DNA from: Kibdelosporangium persicum
GTDB lineage: Bacteria > Actinomycetota > Actinomycetes > Mycobacteriales > Pseudonocardiaceae
NCBI RefSeq assembly: GCF_013280595.1
Contig: NZ_JAAATY010000033.1
Location: forward strand, 1-64,000
DNA: 64,000 nt
Direction of reading: 5' to 3'
Part shown: positions 9,133-17,207 of the stretch, piece after piece
How positions within the stretch are numbered: the stretch's first letter is position 1
Layout: each line of letters starts with the position of its first letter
The notes under the pieces: generated by a model
What the model was told of the DNA's origin: nothing
The model's database searches: none
The model's input: only the letters and a program-made list of their open reading frames with translations
Made by a program: the position numbers and the translations under genes

Positions 9133-9791
9133 CGAGTCGCCACCGGGCGGTCGGGGCGTGCGGCGAGGATGCGCCGCCGTAGCGCCTCCTCGTTCTCGCC
9201 GATCCCGTCGAGCGCGTCGACGACTTCCCGCACCCGGTGCCGTGGGACGACGACGACACCGTCCGCGTCACCGACGAGCACGTCACCTGCCTCCACCACC
9301 ACGCCGCCGACCGCCACTGGGGCACCGATGGCGCCGGGCCCGTTCTTGAAAGGTCCGGCGGGGGTGACCGCCCGCGCGTACACGGCCAGGCCCATGTTGG
9401 ACAGCGCCTGGACATCGCGGACCGCACCGTCGACCACCGCGCCCACGACCCCGGCGTTGACCATGATCTCGCCGATGATGTCCCCGACCAGCGCACGGGT
9501 CACGTCGCCCTGTCCGTTGACGACCAGGACGTCGCCCGGCCGGGCTTCGTCGAGCGCTCGGTGGATGGCCAGGTTGTCACCTGACCGCACGTTCACCGTC
9601 AGAGCGTTGCCCAGGAGCGCGGCGCGCCCGGTGAGCAGCCGGATGCCGCCGTCCAGCACGGTCATCCGCTGCAGCGCGTCACCGACGTTGGCGGCCGGGA
9701 CTTCCCCCAGCCTGCGGATCTCCGCCGCGGCCGGGCGAGGCCAGCTCGGAGCGATGGACACGCTGTCCGTCGCCGCACCTATGAACATCAC
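9129..9791 (-). CDS. RraA-like / HMG-CHA aldolase family protein
   Basis: A 220-aa member of the RraA/4-hydroxy-4-methyl-2-oxoglutarate aldolase family. The core block is unmistakable: GDVLVVNGQGD, then GDIIGEIMVNAGVVGAVVDG and AVRDVQAL (about residues 85-130), with the Gly and Arg/Asp residues that hold pyruvate and divalent metal. The family either cleaves 4-hydroxy-2-oxo acids to pyruvate or, in RraA proper, inhibits RNase E. The coupled aminotransferase favours the catabolic enzyme. It is the first gene of the pair, with a possible operator just upstream. Confidence 0.82.
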   Translation of the reverse strand: MMFIGAATDSVSIAPSWPRPAAAEIRRLGEVPAANVGDALQRMTVLDGGIRLLTGRAALLGNALTVNVRSGDNLAIHRALDEARPGDVLVVNGQGDVTRALVGDIIGEIMVNAGVVGAVVDGAVRDVQALSNMGLAVYARAVTPAGPFKNGPGAIGAPVAVGGVVVEAGDVLVGDADGVVVVPRHRVREVVDALDGIGENEEALRRRILAARPDRPVATR

Positions 9792-9813
9792 GAAGCTCCA
9801 TCCTCAAATAAGA

Positions 9814-9833
9814 CATCTCTATCAGATGAGATG
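9814..9833 (-). promoter_or_regulatory. inverted repeat, candidate operator
   Basis: CATCTC (9814-9819) and GAGATG (9828-9833) form a perfect 6-bp inverted repeat around an 8-bp AT-rich centre. It lies 23 bp upstream of the aldolase start codon in an otherwise gene-free gap (9792-10018), the right place for a repressor site. No regulator gene is adjacent. Confidence 0.4.
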
Positions 9834-10018
9834 ACCATAGTCTCCCGTGATGCCCGGCTACAACGGTTGGCCGCGAAGCCGCGCCATGGTGTTGTTGGCA
9901 TCACGAGATACGTCAGGAGCGGCGCCGGACGGGTAGCAGATGCGCATGAGGCGTCGCCACGTCACAGACGTTCGCCGGGCAGGCACGTGAGAACCGACGT
10001 GCGTGGGCGGGCGCGTTA

Positions 10019-10342
10019 CTACTTGGCTTTGCCTGATTCCTTGCTGATGGACTCCTGATAGATCTCCGCGTAGGTGCGCGAGTCCTTGATCAGGTCGTCG
10101 CAGAAGGCGGCGACGTCGTCGCCGATGAGTTCCAGCACTCCCGTGCCGGCCGCGGCGCCCTCCTCGAAGAAGTCGACGATTCCGGAGAGCAGGTTGCCTT
10201 CGGTCAGGTCGACCGGTCCGACCTTGAAGAAGTACTTCTGCATCTCCTGATAGACGATCTGGTAGTCCCGTGGCAGCGCCTTGACCCGAGCCACGTGCGC
10301 CCGCCACTGCTTCTTGCCCTCGATGATGTCCTGGATGCCCAC
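10019..10342 (-). CDS. DUF1048 protein (second in operon)
   Basis: Small DUF1048 protein, about 107 aa, with the family pattern GIQDIIEGKKQWRAH, then LPRDYQIVYQEMQKYFF and an acidic C-terminal helix (GDDVAAFCDDLIKDSRTY). I chose the GTG at 10342 because GGGAGG lies five bases in front and family members begin here; it starts one base after the stop of the preceding DUF1048 gene. The fold is helical and the function is unknown. DUF1048 genes commonly follow PadR genes, and here two copies do so in one transcript, so they are probably the regulated targets. Confidence 0.82.
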   Translation of the reverse strand: MGIQDIIEGKKQWRAHVARVKALPRDYQIVYQEMQKYFFKVGPVDLTEGNLLSGIVDFFEEGAAAGTGVLELIGDDVAAFCDDLIKDSRTYAEIYQESISKESGKAK

Positions 10343-10343
10343 G

Positions 10344-10700
10344 TCAGCCTCCCAGCCTGCCCAGTTTTCTCGCGACATTCCTGTTCAACTGCTCGCGCCA
10401 CCGGTCGCGATAGCTCCGCGCCCCTTCTCCGCCGGCCAGTGCCGCGCAGAAGCCCGGGATGTCGTCACCCAGCACGTCGTGAATGCCCTGGCCGTCCGCC
10501 GCTGTCTGTTCGAGCAGCCCCAGTGCGCTGTCGAGGACCGGCATCAGGTTGCGGCCCGTGAAGTTCCCGTAGGGCAGGAGCTGGAACTTGATCTGGTTCC
10601 ACGCCGCCCGGTAGTCGGCCGGCAGAGCCCCGGCCCTGGCCTCGAACGCCTTGAATTCCCTGGTGAGATCGCTGCCTGTGATGGTCTCCCAGAAGTTCAT
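10344..10700 (-). CDS. DUF1048 protein (first in operon)
   Basis: DUF1048 protein of 118 aa, beginning MNFWETITGSDLTREFK, with the LPADYRAAWNQIKFQLL core and the GDDIPGFCAAL acidic motif that matches the same region of its neighbour. The two copies look like diverged tandem duplicates. The ATG at 10698-10700 overlaps the stop of the PadR gene by 4 bp, so all three genes are translationally coupled. Function is not established for the family. Confidence 0.82.
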   Translation of the reverse strand: MNFWETITGSDLTREFKAFEARAGALPADYRAAWNQIKFQLLPYGNFTGRNLMPVLDSALGLLEQTAADGQGIHDVLGDDIPGFCAALAGGEGARSYRDRWREQLNRNVARKLGRLGG

Positions 10701-11023
10701 CGCCCGCCCTCCCTGAGCTTGTCGATTCGCGATGAGAGGTACTCCCATTTCGCCCAGAACCTCCCGAGTTCTTCGCGCCCCGCGTCGTTGAGCGCGTAGA
10801 ACTTGCGCGGCGGACCCATCTCGGACGGTCGTTTCGTCACCTGGACGAGCCCGTTCTTCTCCAGTCGCAGCAAGATGGTGTAGACCGTCCCCTCGATGAC
10901 GTCGGCGAAGCCGAGTTCGTTCAGCCGGCGTGTGATGGCGTATCCGTAGGTCTCTTCGTTGCCGATGATTTCGAGCACGCAGCCTTCAAGGGTGCCCTTC
11001 AGCATTTCCCTCAGATCGTCCAC
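10697..11023 (-). CDS. PadR-family transcriptional regulator
   Basis: PadR-type winged helix of 108 aa: LKGTLEGCVLEIIGNEETYG (helix 1), AITRRLNELGFADVIEGTVY (recognition helix region), TILLRLEKNGLV and the wing KFYALNDAGREEL, then a short C-terminal dimerisation helix. I place the start at the GTG at 11023 (AAGGGG six bases upstream); the adjacent in-frame GTG and the internal ATG at 11005 are alternatives. PadR proteins usually repress their own operon. Here the two DUF1048 genes follow with a 4-bp overlap, and a palindrome lies in the leader. Confidence 0.85.
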   Translation of the reverse strand: MDDLREMLKGTLEGCVLEIIGNEETYGYAITRRLNELGFADVIEGTVYTILLRLEKNGLVQVTKRPSEMGPPRKFYALNDAGREELGRFWAKWEYLSSRIDKLREGGR

Positions 11024-11042
11024 CACCGGCCCCTTCGATCCT

Positions 11043-11064
11043 CTCGGTACTGCGTGATACCGAG
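11043..11064 (-). promoter_or_regulatory. palindrome, candidate PadR operator
   Basis: CTCGGTA (11043-11049) and TACCGAG (11058-11064) form a perfect 7-bp inverted repeat with an 8-bp centre, starting 20 bp upstream of the PadR start codon. On the minus strand a TATAGT hexamer, a plausible -10 box, lies just upstream of it, so bound protein would block transcription. Autoregulation by the PadR protein is inference. Confidence 0.45.
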
Positions 11065-11374
11065 TACTACTATAACGTACCACGGAGTAGTGGCGAGTTG
11101 GTCTGCTTGTCCAAGACTCATGTGACAGCGCCGTGTGCCAGGACAGCGTGGACGGTTCATGACCGAACTGGCGAGCGCTGTGGTTGTGCCCCTGTCGACT
11201 TCGAGCTTCGGGTCCGTCCTCATAGGACATTCGATGGCGGTTGTCGCACACCTCACCACCGCTTGCGCGGCATGGCCATCACCCGGTTGCGCACCGGGCC
11301 TTTCGGCGCGCGGCATGGCCCAGTGGACTATTACTCGGTGGCGACACGTCTGAGCTTGCTGCGACACTGGTTTT

Positions 11375-12223
11375 GTGGCTGACGGGTGGCGGTCGGAGAC
11401 CTACGGCGGGATCGAGGTCGAGGTTCCCGCCGAGTGGGGGTTCGGCACCAGTAGATGGCCGTCGTGTGTGAGGCAGCCTCCGTCCGGATACGTCGGTCGT
11501 CCGGGTTCTATTCCCCTTGTCGGGTGCATGGGCAGAGTGCCGCCGTTGCCGGACCGGGTCCCGTACCTGTGGTTCGACGGGGTGTCGGCGGAGCCGTCGA
11601 TCCATTCGTTCGATGGCGGATGGGTGGAGGAAAGCCGGGACGTGGCCGGAGTGCGGGTCACGGTGCTCACCGATGACGACGCGTTGCGCAGCCGGTTGTT
11701 GCTGTCTGCCCGGCCGGTCGCCGACGACACCGACTGCCCTGCCCGGCATCGGATTCTGGACGGGATCGAGGCCCGGCCCGATCCCGGGCCAGGCGGGCTG
11801 GCGGGGATGGGCCGGGTCGAGTCCGTCACGATCTGCCGTTACTTCCTTGGCGAGCGCTCGGGAAATCCCGTGCTGTCGTTGAGCCGGCGCACCGGGGAGA
11901 CCGCGGAGCGGCTCGTCCGGGCGATCCTGTCGGCACCGCGGGGGAGTGGGCCGAACACGCCGGGAAACTGTGTTCCGGAAGCGATGTACGGTCGTGAAGC
12001 CCAGGTGCTCATCGTCCGTGACGGCGTACGTGTCCAGCAGGTGTTCGTGCGGTACAGCGGATGCGACGGACATGGTTTCGACGACGGGCACACTCGCCGG
12101 TGGCTTACCACGGACACACTGGAGATCCTGCTGGCCGGTCCGCACCGGGTACTCGGCGGCCTGCAGTCCGCGGTCGCCAGACTCCGGTGGCCAAGCCGTT
12201 TCGACCCAGCTCACCCCTCGTGA
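11375..12223 (+). CDS. hypothetical protein, probably missing its N-terminus
   Basis: A 282-aa product with no fold I can name. It starts abruptly at a GTG with the sequence ADGWRSETYGGIEVEVPAEW, which looks like the middle of a protein, and an in-frame TGA lies 24 bp upstream at 11351. From memory of similar actinobacterial proteins, this block normally follows an N-terminal membrane anchor in partners of SigE-type sigma factors; neither the anchor nor a sigma factor is present. Cysteines at several positions and the balanced codon use argue that it was a real extracellular-type domain. Its stop codon lies inside the palindromic repeat at 12214-12265. I read it as a truncated or decaying gene. 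Confidence 0.5.
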   Translation: MADGWRSETYGGIEVEVPAEWGFGTSRWPSCVRQPPSGYVGRPGSIPLVGCMGRVPPLPDRVPYLWFDGVSAEPSIHSFDGGWVEESRDVAGVRVTVLTDDDALRSRLLLSARPVADDTDCPARHRILDGIEARPDPGPGGLAGMGRVESVTICRYFLGERSGNPVLSLSRRTGETAERLVRAILSAPRGSGPNTPGNCVPEAMYGREAQVLIVRDGVRVQQVFVRYSGCDGHGFDDGHTRRWLTTDTLEILLAGPHRVLGGLQSAVARLRWPSRFDPAHPS

Positions 12224-12265
12224 GTGTTTGTCAGGGTTCTAACCCTGACAAACACTCACGAGGGG
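12214..12265. repeat. palindromic repeat, copy 1
   Basis: Perfect 25-bp arms (12214-12238 and 12241-12265) separated by a 2-bp CT loop. The outer half reads CCCCTCGTGAGTGTTT. The same palindrome recurs at 24216-24263 and 33672-33723. The right arm runs into GGCTTTTT, so as RNA it would behave like a terminator for the preceding gene. The stop codon of that gene is supplied by the left arm. Confidence 0.9.
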
Positions 12266-12420
12266 GCTTTTTCTGTGGTGTGACCGTAGAGACTTCCGTG
12301 CCGCACTCGCCGAAGATCACGCCAGCGGGGAAAGCCGCATCCGGCCGGTACCCGCCAGGTTCGATTCGACCGACCCGGTGACCAACCGGGACCTTCGCGA
12401 GAACCACGAGGTGATCAAGC

Positions 12421-12834
12421 ATGACGAAGATCGGTAAGGCACTCGGGGTGCTGGCCGCGGCCGTGGCGCTGCCCTTGGCGGTGAACGGGACCGCGTACGC
12501 GGACATCCCGTTCAACCAGCCGATCAACGGGAATGCCACGTACTACGACAACTCGGGCTACGGCGCGTGCGGCACGTGGATCAACGCCGCCACGGAGATG
12601 CTGGTCGCGGTGCCCGCCTCGTACTGGACGTCCCCGAACCCGAACAACGACCCGCTTTGCCGGGGTGTCTCCGTGCAGGTGACCTACAACGGGCGGACCA
12701 TCACCGTCCCGGTCAAGGACAAGTGCCCGAGTTGCGGCAGCGGGCACATCGACCTCAGCCGGCCGGCGTTCGCGCAGCTCGCCGACCCCAATCTGGGCAA
12801 CATCCCGTTGACGTGGAAGTTCGTCAGGTCCTGA
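12421..12834 (+). CDS. secreted DPBB protein (barwin / papain-inhibitor-like)
   Basis: A 137-aa secreted protein with a clear signal peptide (LGVLAAAVALPLAVNGTAYA, cleaved near residue 27). The mature part is a single double-psi beta-barrel: NATYYDNSGYGACGTWIN at its start, CRGVSVQVTYNGRTITVPVKD in the centre and the CPSCGSGHIDLSRPAFAQL motif. Cysteines pair as in Streptomyces papain inhibitor and in plant barwin/PR-4 and expansin domains. Known relatives inhibit cysteine or serine proteases or bind cell-wall glycans. It heads a run of four secreted proteins (GH128, thaumatin-like, CAP), 73 bp before the GH128 gene. An extracellular defensive or wall-acting role is inference. Confidence 0.85.
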   Translation: MTKIGKALGVLAAAVALPLAVNGTAYADIPFNQPINGNATYYDNSGYGACGTWINAATEMLVAVPASYWTSPNPNNDPLCRGVSVQVTYNGRTITVPVKDKCPSCGSGHIDLSRPAFAQLADPNLGNIPLTWKFVRS

Positions 12835-12907
12835 CGACGAAGCACGACCGTTGCCGGCTCCCGTACCGGCGAGCCGGCAACGGCACGGGCGACGAGGGGA
12901 GACGTCC

Positions 12908-13711
12908 ATGCGATCTGTGCGCTACGTGGTCATCCTCATGCTGGCAGTGCTGGCATTCGGCGCCACGCCGGCCGCCGCGGTGTCGGCGACGAAAAAAGGC
13001 GTGAGCGCGCTCAATTTCACCGGCGTCACCACAGCGCTCGCCGATGTCCGGGCGGGCTGGTACTACACGTGGTCGTCGAACACGCAGGGCATCACCGCGC
13101 CTCCGGGCGTGGAGTTCGTCCCGATGATCTGGGGCCCTGGGTCGGTGACCGACGCCGAGCTGAACCAGGCGAAGGCCCTGGGCACCACCCTGCTCGGCTT
13201 CAACGAACCGGACATGGCCGGTCAGGCGAACATGCCGGTCGAGCAGGCACTCGACCTGTGGCCCCGGCTGCAGGCGACCGGGATGCGGCTGGGCGCTCCG
13301 GCCGTCGCGTTCGGCGGCGACCGGCCCGGCGGCTGGCTCGACCGGTTCATGAGCGGTGCGGCCGCTCGCGGCCACCGCGTCGACTTCATCCCGTTGCACT
13401 GGTACGGCAGTGATTTCTCCAAGGCGGCCACGGATCACCTGCGGGGTTACCTGCAGGCGGTGCACGACCGGTACCGCAAACCGATCTGGCTCACCGAGTA
13501 CGCGCTCATCGACTTCACCGGTCCGGTCCCGCGGTACCCGAACCAGGCCGAGCAGGGCGATTTCGTGCGGAACTCCACCGCGATGCTGCAAGGCCTGCCG
13601 TTCGTGGAGCGCTACGCCTGGTTCACGTTGTCGACCAGCACCAGCCCCACCGGGCTGTACACCGGCACGGCCGCCAACCAGTCCGGCGCCGCGTACCGCG
13701 CCGCCGGCTGA
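12908..13711 (+). CDS. secreted GH128 family glycoside hydrolase
   Basis: A 267-aa exported TIM-barrel hydrolase with a signal peptide ending PAAAVSA near residue 27. The GH128 signatures are present: WYYTWSSNTQG and MIWGPG, the acid/base Glu100 in LLGFNEPD, the FIPLHWYG strand, and the nucleophile Glu197 in IWLTEYAL. GH128 enzymes are endo- or exo-beta-1,3-glucanases acting on fungal or plant glucan. The ATG at 12908 follows GAGGGGAGA. Both catalytic glutamates are intact, so it is likely active. It lies in line with DPBB, thaumatin-like and CAP genes, which makes a fungal-wall-directed set plausible. Confidence 0.88.
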   Translation: MRSVRYVVILMLAVLAFGATPAAAVSATKKGVSALNFTGVTTALADVRAGWYYTWSSNTQGITAPPGVEFVPMIWGPGSVTDAELNQAKALGTTLLGFNEPDMAGQANMPVEQALDLWPRLQATGMRLGAPAVAFGGDRPGGWLDRFMSGAAARGHRVDFIPLHWYGSDFSKAATDHLRGYLQAVHDRYRKPIWLTEYALIDFTGPVPRYPNQAEQGDFVRNSTAMLQGLPFVERYAWFTLSTSTSPTGLYTGTAANQSGAAYRAAG

Positions 13712-13808
13712 TTCGGCTTGAGAGCAACGAGATTCCCTGTGGTCGGACCATGCCCAGAGTGGTCTGTACCACTGCTGACGCGCCTGTTCACGACAACCCG
13801 GAGGAACA

Positions 13809-14546
13809 ATGCGCAAGATGCTGTGTGCGGTGATCGCCGTGATCGCCGCACTGGTAGCTGTGACGCCCGCGGCCGCGGCCGCGGACCATACGGTCACCTT
13901 CGTCAACCGGTCCGGTCAGACGATCTGGATCGGCAGCGGTGTCAACGCCGACGGCTCGGTGAACTTCACCCGGCTGCCCGTGTTGCAGAACGGGCAGTCC
14001 GCGACGGTCACGATCCCCGAGTCGAGCGCCCCGAATCACTGGCGTGGCAAGTTCTTCGCCCGGCAGGGCTGCACCGGCGAGGCGGGCAGCACGTTCCGCT
14101 GCAAGGTCGGCGACTGCGGGCCGTTCCCCGACCGGTGCACCACCGGAGAACAGCCGGCCAGCCTCGCGGAGTTCAACTTCGACCGCAAGGACGCCCTGGC
14201 TCCCTGGTACAACGTGAGCTACGTCAACGCGTTCTCCTTGCCCGTCACCATCGAGCCCCGTGACGCGTCGGCGCCGCCCGGCTCGAAGGAGTGCGAAGCG
14301 GTCGGTTGCTCGCAGAACCTGTTGCCGTTCTGCCCGCCTGCGAACCTGACCCGCTGGGACGACGGCACACCGATGCTCTGCACGAACCCCAACCGGGACG
14401 CCAAGACGCCGTACAGCGACGCGATCTCGTCCCGGTGCCCCAAGGCGTATGCCTGGTCGAAGCAGGACACCGAGCCCGGCAACCAGGTGATGCGCCAGTG
14501 CCGCCAGTGCAGCGGCTTCACCGTGACGTTCCACAGTGGAAGGTAG
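13809..14546 (+). CDS. secreted thaumatin-like protein
   Basis: A 245-aa exported protein: signal peptide to about residue 26 (VTPAAAAA), then HTVTFVNRSGQTIWIG, the opening beta-strand typical of thaumatin-like proteins (PR-5). Eleven or more cysteines are spread through the mature chain, consistent with a disulfide-rich fold, and the GxFxxRQGC segment and AEFNFDRKD acidic cleft residues fit the family. PR-5 proteins bind or cut beta-1,3-glucan and permeabilise fungi. It starts 98 bp after the GH128 gene and ends 5 bp before the CAP gene. Catalytic activity is not assured. Confidence 0.82.
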   Translation: MRKMLCAVIAVIAALVAVTPAAAAADHTVTFVNRSGQTIWIGSGVNADGSVNFTRLPVLQNGQSATVTIPESSAPNHWRGKFFARQGCTGEAGSTFRCKVGDCGPFPDRCTTGEQPASLAEFNFDRKDALAPWYNVSYVNAFSLPVTIEPRDASAPPGSKECEAVGCSQNLLPFCPPANLTRWDDGTPMLCTNPNRDAKTPYSDAISSRCPKAYAWSKQDTEPGNQVMRQCRQCSGFTVTFHSGR

Positions 14547-14551
14547 GAGTC

Positions 14552-15037
14552 GTGGTCCGACGCATGCTGACCCTGGTCGCCGCCACGGGAGCGGTGCTGG
14601 CCGCCGTGCTGCAGGCGGCTCCGGCCCAGGCCACGGTAACGGTCCAGACCATTCAGGATGACGTGGTGCGGCTGACCAACGCCGAACGGCAGAAGGCCGG
14701 TTGCCCACCGCTGACTGCCGTGGCTCAACTCAATGTGGCCGCGCAACGCCATTCCGAGGACATGGCGGCCAAGAACTTCATGGGCCACACGGGTTCCGAC
14801 GGCAGCACGATGGTGACCAGGGTGGAACGGGCCGGTTACACCGGATGGCGGAGCCTGGCCGAGAACGTCGCCGCCGGGTACCAGACCGCCCAGGCCGTGG
14901 TGGCGGGATGGATGAACAGTTCCGGCCACCGCGCCAACATCCTCAACTGCGGGTTACGGGACATCGGGGTCGGCCACGCGACGAATCCCAACAGCACCTA
15001 CGGCGTCTACTGGACGCAGAACTTCGGCACCCGGTAG
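14552..15037 (+). CDS. secreted CAP/SCP (PR-1-like) protein
   Basis: A 161-aa exported CAP-domain protein. After a signal peptide (MLTLVAATGAVLAAVLQ, AQA site) come VVRLTNAERQKAGCPPL, the first metal-binding His in AAQRHSEDMAAKNFMGHTG, SLAENVAAGYQ (active-site Glu) and SSGHRANILN with the second His, and the closing YGVYWTQNFG. These are the conserved CAP cavity residues. CAP proteins bind sterols or lipids, and plant members are PR-1. I chose the GTG at 14552 after TAGGAG; an ATG four codons later is possible. It is 5 bp from the thaumatin-like gene, so the two are co-transcribed. Confidence 0.87.
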   Translation: MVRRMLTLVAATGAVLAAVLQAAPAQATVTVQTIQDDVVRLTNAERQKAGCPPLTAVAQLNVAAQRHSEDMAAKNFMGHTGSDGSTMVTRVERAGYTGWRSLAENVAAGYQTAQAVVAGWMNSSGHRANILNCGLRDIGVGHATNPNSTYGVYWTQNFGTR

Positions 15038-15202
15038 CGCGGTCGACGTGCCCTCCCCGGACTGGGACGCCCGGGGAGCGCACGTAACGTCGGGATCGGG
15101 CAACGCGCTGTGACATTCCGGGCAGAAATCACCGTTGCCCGGCGGCATCCTGCCCGGAGGGCACAACAATCACCAGACGTGACCCAACCGCCGAGGGCCG
15201 AA

Positions 15203-16471
15203 GTGTCAACTGACATCGATGTCACACCCGGCTCGACGGAGGCGTTGCCGCACCAGGGGGACGTCCCCGCGGTGGTCGTCCCCGGCGTCCACTCGCCGGA
15301 TCGGTACCGTTGCCCGGCCGAACAGGCCATTCAGGTGGCACACCGGGGAATCCACCGGGTGGAGGCCGTTCAGCTCGCCGAGCGGGCGCTGTCCGGCGGA
15401 CAGTGTGCGACGGACCCGAAGTGCGTCCGGCACGCCGTGCTGACGATGGTGTACGCCGGCGACCTGATGTCGGCTGAGGCGCATTGCGCTGAGGTGCTCA
15501 GACGCGTGGAGTGGCAGGCGGACGGACCCGTCCGGCAGGCTTTTTCCTTGCTCCGGGCGAGGATTCGTTACCTGACCGGTGACTGCGCCGGGGCGCGGGA
15601 GAGGCTGTCGCGCCTGCTCGGTGGCCCGGTGCATCCCGGCCTTCGCAGCCCGGCGGTGGCCTGGCTGGTCGAGGCGCTGGTCCAGCGGGACGAGCTCGGC
15701 CGTGCGGAGGCGTTGCTGGCCGAGCACGGCCTGCTGGAGTCGGTCGGGCCGCAGATCCCCGACCGGGCCGTGGTGATCGCCGCTCGTGCGGCCGTGCACC
15801 TGGCCGCTGAACGGTTCCAGCCGGCCGTGGACGAATACCTGGAGTGTGGCAAGCAGTTGGCGGAGTCGCAGATCGTCAATCCCGCCGTGGTCGCGTGGCG
15901 CTCCCGCGCGGCGCTGGCCGCACTCGGGACCCACCGCGTCGACCTCGCCCTGGCACTGGCCCACGACGAACTGCTGGCCGCGCGGCGGTGGGGCTCACCC
16001 GCCGCGGTGGGCGCCGCCCTGCACCCTGTGGCGATGCTGCAGACCGACGGCCGCGGCGCCGACCTGCTGGCGGACGCGGTGCGGTTGCTGGACGTCGCCC
16101 GTGCCCGCAACGAGCAGATCTGGGCCTTGTACGACCTGGGGCTCATGTTGCACAAGCGGGAGGACAACGCAGCGGCGCGTGCGAAGCTGGAGCTGGCGGG
16201 CGAACTGGCCGGGCGGGGCGGCAACGTGCGCTGGTCACGGCGTGTCAGCTCGGCGCTGACCAGGCTGCTGGCGTTCGGCGGGACCGCCGCACTCACCAAG
16301 CAGGAAGCCAGGATCGCCCGCCTGGCAGCGGCCGGTCACAGCAACAAGCAGATCGCGGCGAAACTGTGCCTCACGGTCCGGACAGTCGAGTTCCATCTTT
16401 CTGGGGCGTACCGCAAGCTCGGCATCTCCGGCCGCCGTGAACTCGGCGCGGTGCTGCCAGCCGTCTTCTGA
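15203..16471 (+). CDS. LuxR-family regulator with TPR-like domain
   Basis: About 422 aa. The C-terminus is a LuxR/FixJ helix-turn-helix (LTKQEARIARLAAAGHSNKQ followed by a VRTVEFHL recognition segment). The preceding 330 residues are helical repeats of TPR type. It looks like the C-terminal half of a LAL regulator without the ATPase domain, a size seen in actinomycetes. I place the start at the GTG at 15203 (GAGGG seven bases before); an in-frame GTG at 15179 is possible. It follows the four secreted PR-like genes in the same direction after a 165-bp gap, which makes it a candidate controller of them. Confidence 0.82.
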   Translation: MSTDIDVTPGSTEALPHQGDVPAVVVPGVHSPDRYRCPAEQAIQVAHRGIHRVEAVQLAERALSGGQCATDPKCVRHAVLTMVYAGDLMSAEAHCAEVLRRVEWQADGPVRQAFSLLRARIRYLTGDCAGARERLSRLLGGPVHPGLRSPAVAWLVEALVQRDELGRAEALLAEHGLLESVGPQIPDRAVVIAARAAVHLAAERFQPAVDEYLECGKQLAESQIVNPAVVAWRSRAALAALGTHRVDLALALAHDELLAARRWGSPAAVGAALHPVAMLQTDGRGADLLADAVRLLDVARARNEQIWALYDLGLMLHKREDNAAARAKLELAGELAGRGGNVRWSRRVSSALTRLLAFGGTAALTKQEARIARLAAAGHSNKQIAAKLCLTVRTVEFHLSGAYRKLGISGRRELGAVLPAVF

Positions 16472-16504
16472 GCGACCTGCCCCACCGCGACGTTTCGGCA
16501 GGCG

Positions 16505-16945
16505 TCAGCCGAGCTGCTCGGCGAGCCCGACGATGATGCCCTCGGGGCCGCGGACGTAGCAGAGCCGATAGACGTTCTCGTACTGCTCCAGTTCGCCGAC
16601 AAGGTCGGCGCCGTGGGCGCGCAGGCGGGCGACGACGTCCTCGATGTCGTCGACGGCGAACATGATGCGACGGATGCCCAGCGTGTTCACCGGCGCGTGC
16701 TTGGGCTCGGCGCTGATCGCCTTCGGCGTGTGGAACTTCACCAGTTCGATCCGGCCGTGGCCGTCCGGGGTTCGCAGCATGGCGACGTCCTGCCGGACGT
16801 CCTCGATGCCGATGATCCGCTCAACCCAACGCCCCTCGACGGGTCCCTTGCCCTCCAGTTCCATGCCCAGTTCGACGAAGAACGCGATAACCGCGTCAAG
16901 GTCGTCGACGACAATGAGGACGTTGTCCATCCGCTGGATCGTCAT
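16505..16945 (-). CDS. VOC-family (glyoxalase-like) protein
   Basis: A 146-aa vicinal oxygen chelate protein made of two beta-alpha-beta-beta-beta halves: MDNVLIVVDDLDAVIAFFVELGMELEG begins the first and TLGIRRIMFAVDDIEDVVARLRAHGADLVGELEQYE the second, ending with YVRGPEGIIVGLAEQLG. Metal ligands of the glyoxalase type (GRIELVKF and the final Glu) are present. The family includes glyoxalases, dioxygenases and antibiotic-binding resistance proteins. It is divergently placed beside the TfuA-YcaO locus, so a resistance role is conceivable but unsupported. Confidence 0.85.
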   Translation of the reverse strand: MTIQRMDNVLIVVDDLDAVIAFFVELGMELEGKGPVEGRWVERIIGIEDVRQDVAMLRTPDGHGRIELVKFHTPKAISAEPKHAPVNTLGIRRIMFAVDDIEDVVARLRAHGADLVGELEQYENVYRLCYVRGPEGIIVGLAEQLG

Positions 16946-17061
16946 CGTGGCTCCTTGATGTGTCTGTGTGGGTGTTCGGCTGAGATCCCGCCCGGGCCGT
17001 GGCTACACTTCCAGCGGGAAGCCCCTGGTGGTAGTAGGGGCGCACACGGCAGGGGTAGAAA

Positions 17062-17184
17062 ATGGACGAATTGATCGAGCGCATTGACGTGGCCGGCACG
17101 CAGGTCGCCTTGAACGACTTCTTCGACCCGTGGGTGGACGGCCTCATCACGGCGAGCATGATCGGGCCCTCAGCCATCAACTGA
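17062..17184 (+). CDS. short precursor-peptide candidate of a TfuA-YcaO RiPP
   Basis: A 40-codon gene with an ATG at 17062 preceded at ideal spacing by AGGGG (six bases), ending at TGA 17184, 23 bp before the TfuA start. The N-terminal half is acidic and helix-prone (MDELIERIDVAGTQVALNDF), a leader-like composition; the C-terminal part contains LITASMIGPSAIN. It has no cysteine, which rules out classic thiazole or AviCys products, so backbone thioamidation of the C-terminal segment is the most natural guess. It is the first gene of a tight precursor - TfuA - YcaO operon. That it is the substrate is inference from position, size and ribosome-binding site. Confidence 0.7.
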   Translation: MDELIERIDVAGTQVALNDFFDPWVDGLITASMIGPSAIN

Positions 17185-17207
17185 TCTCGGGTAACGCAGG
17201 GGATGAC

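Noticed and set aside
11279..12214. 311-codon minus-strand frame opposite the hypothetical gene at 11375
   Set aside because: Low-complexity Arg/Pro/His product with no domain; the plus strand has better codon use though itself uncertain.
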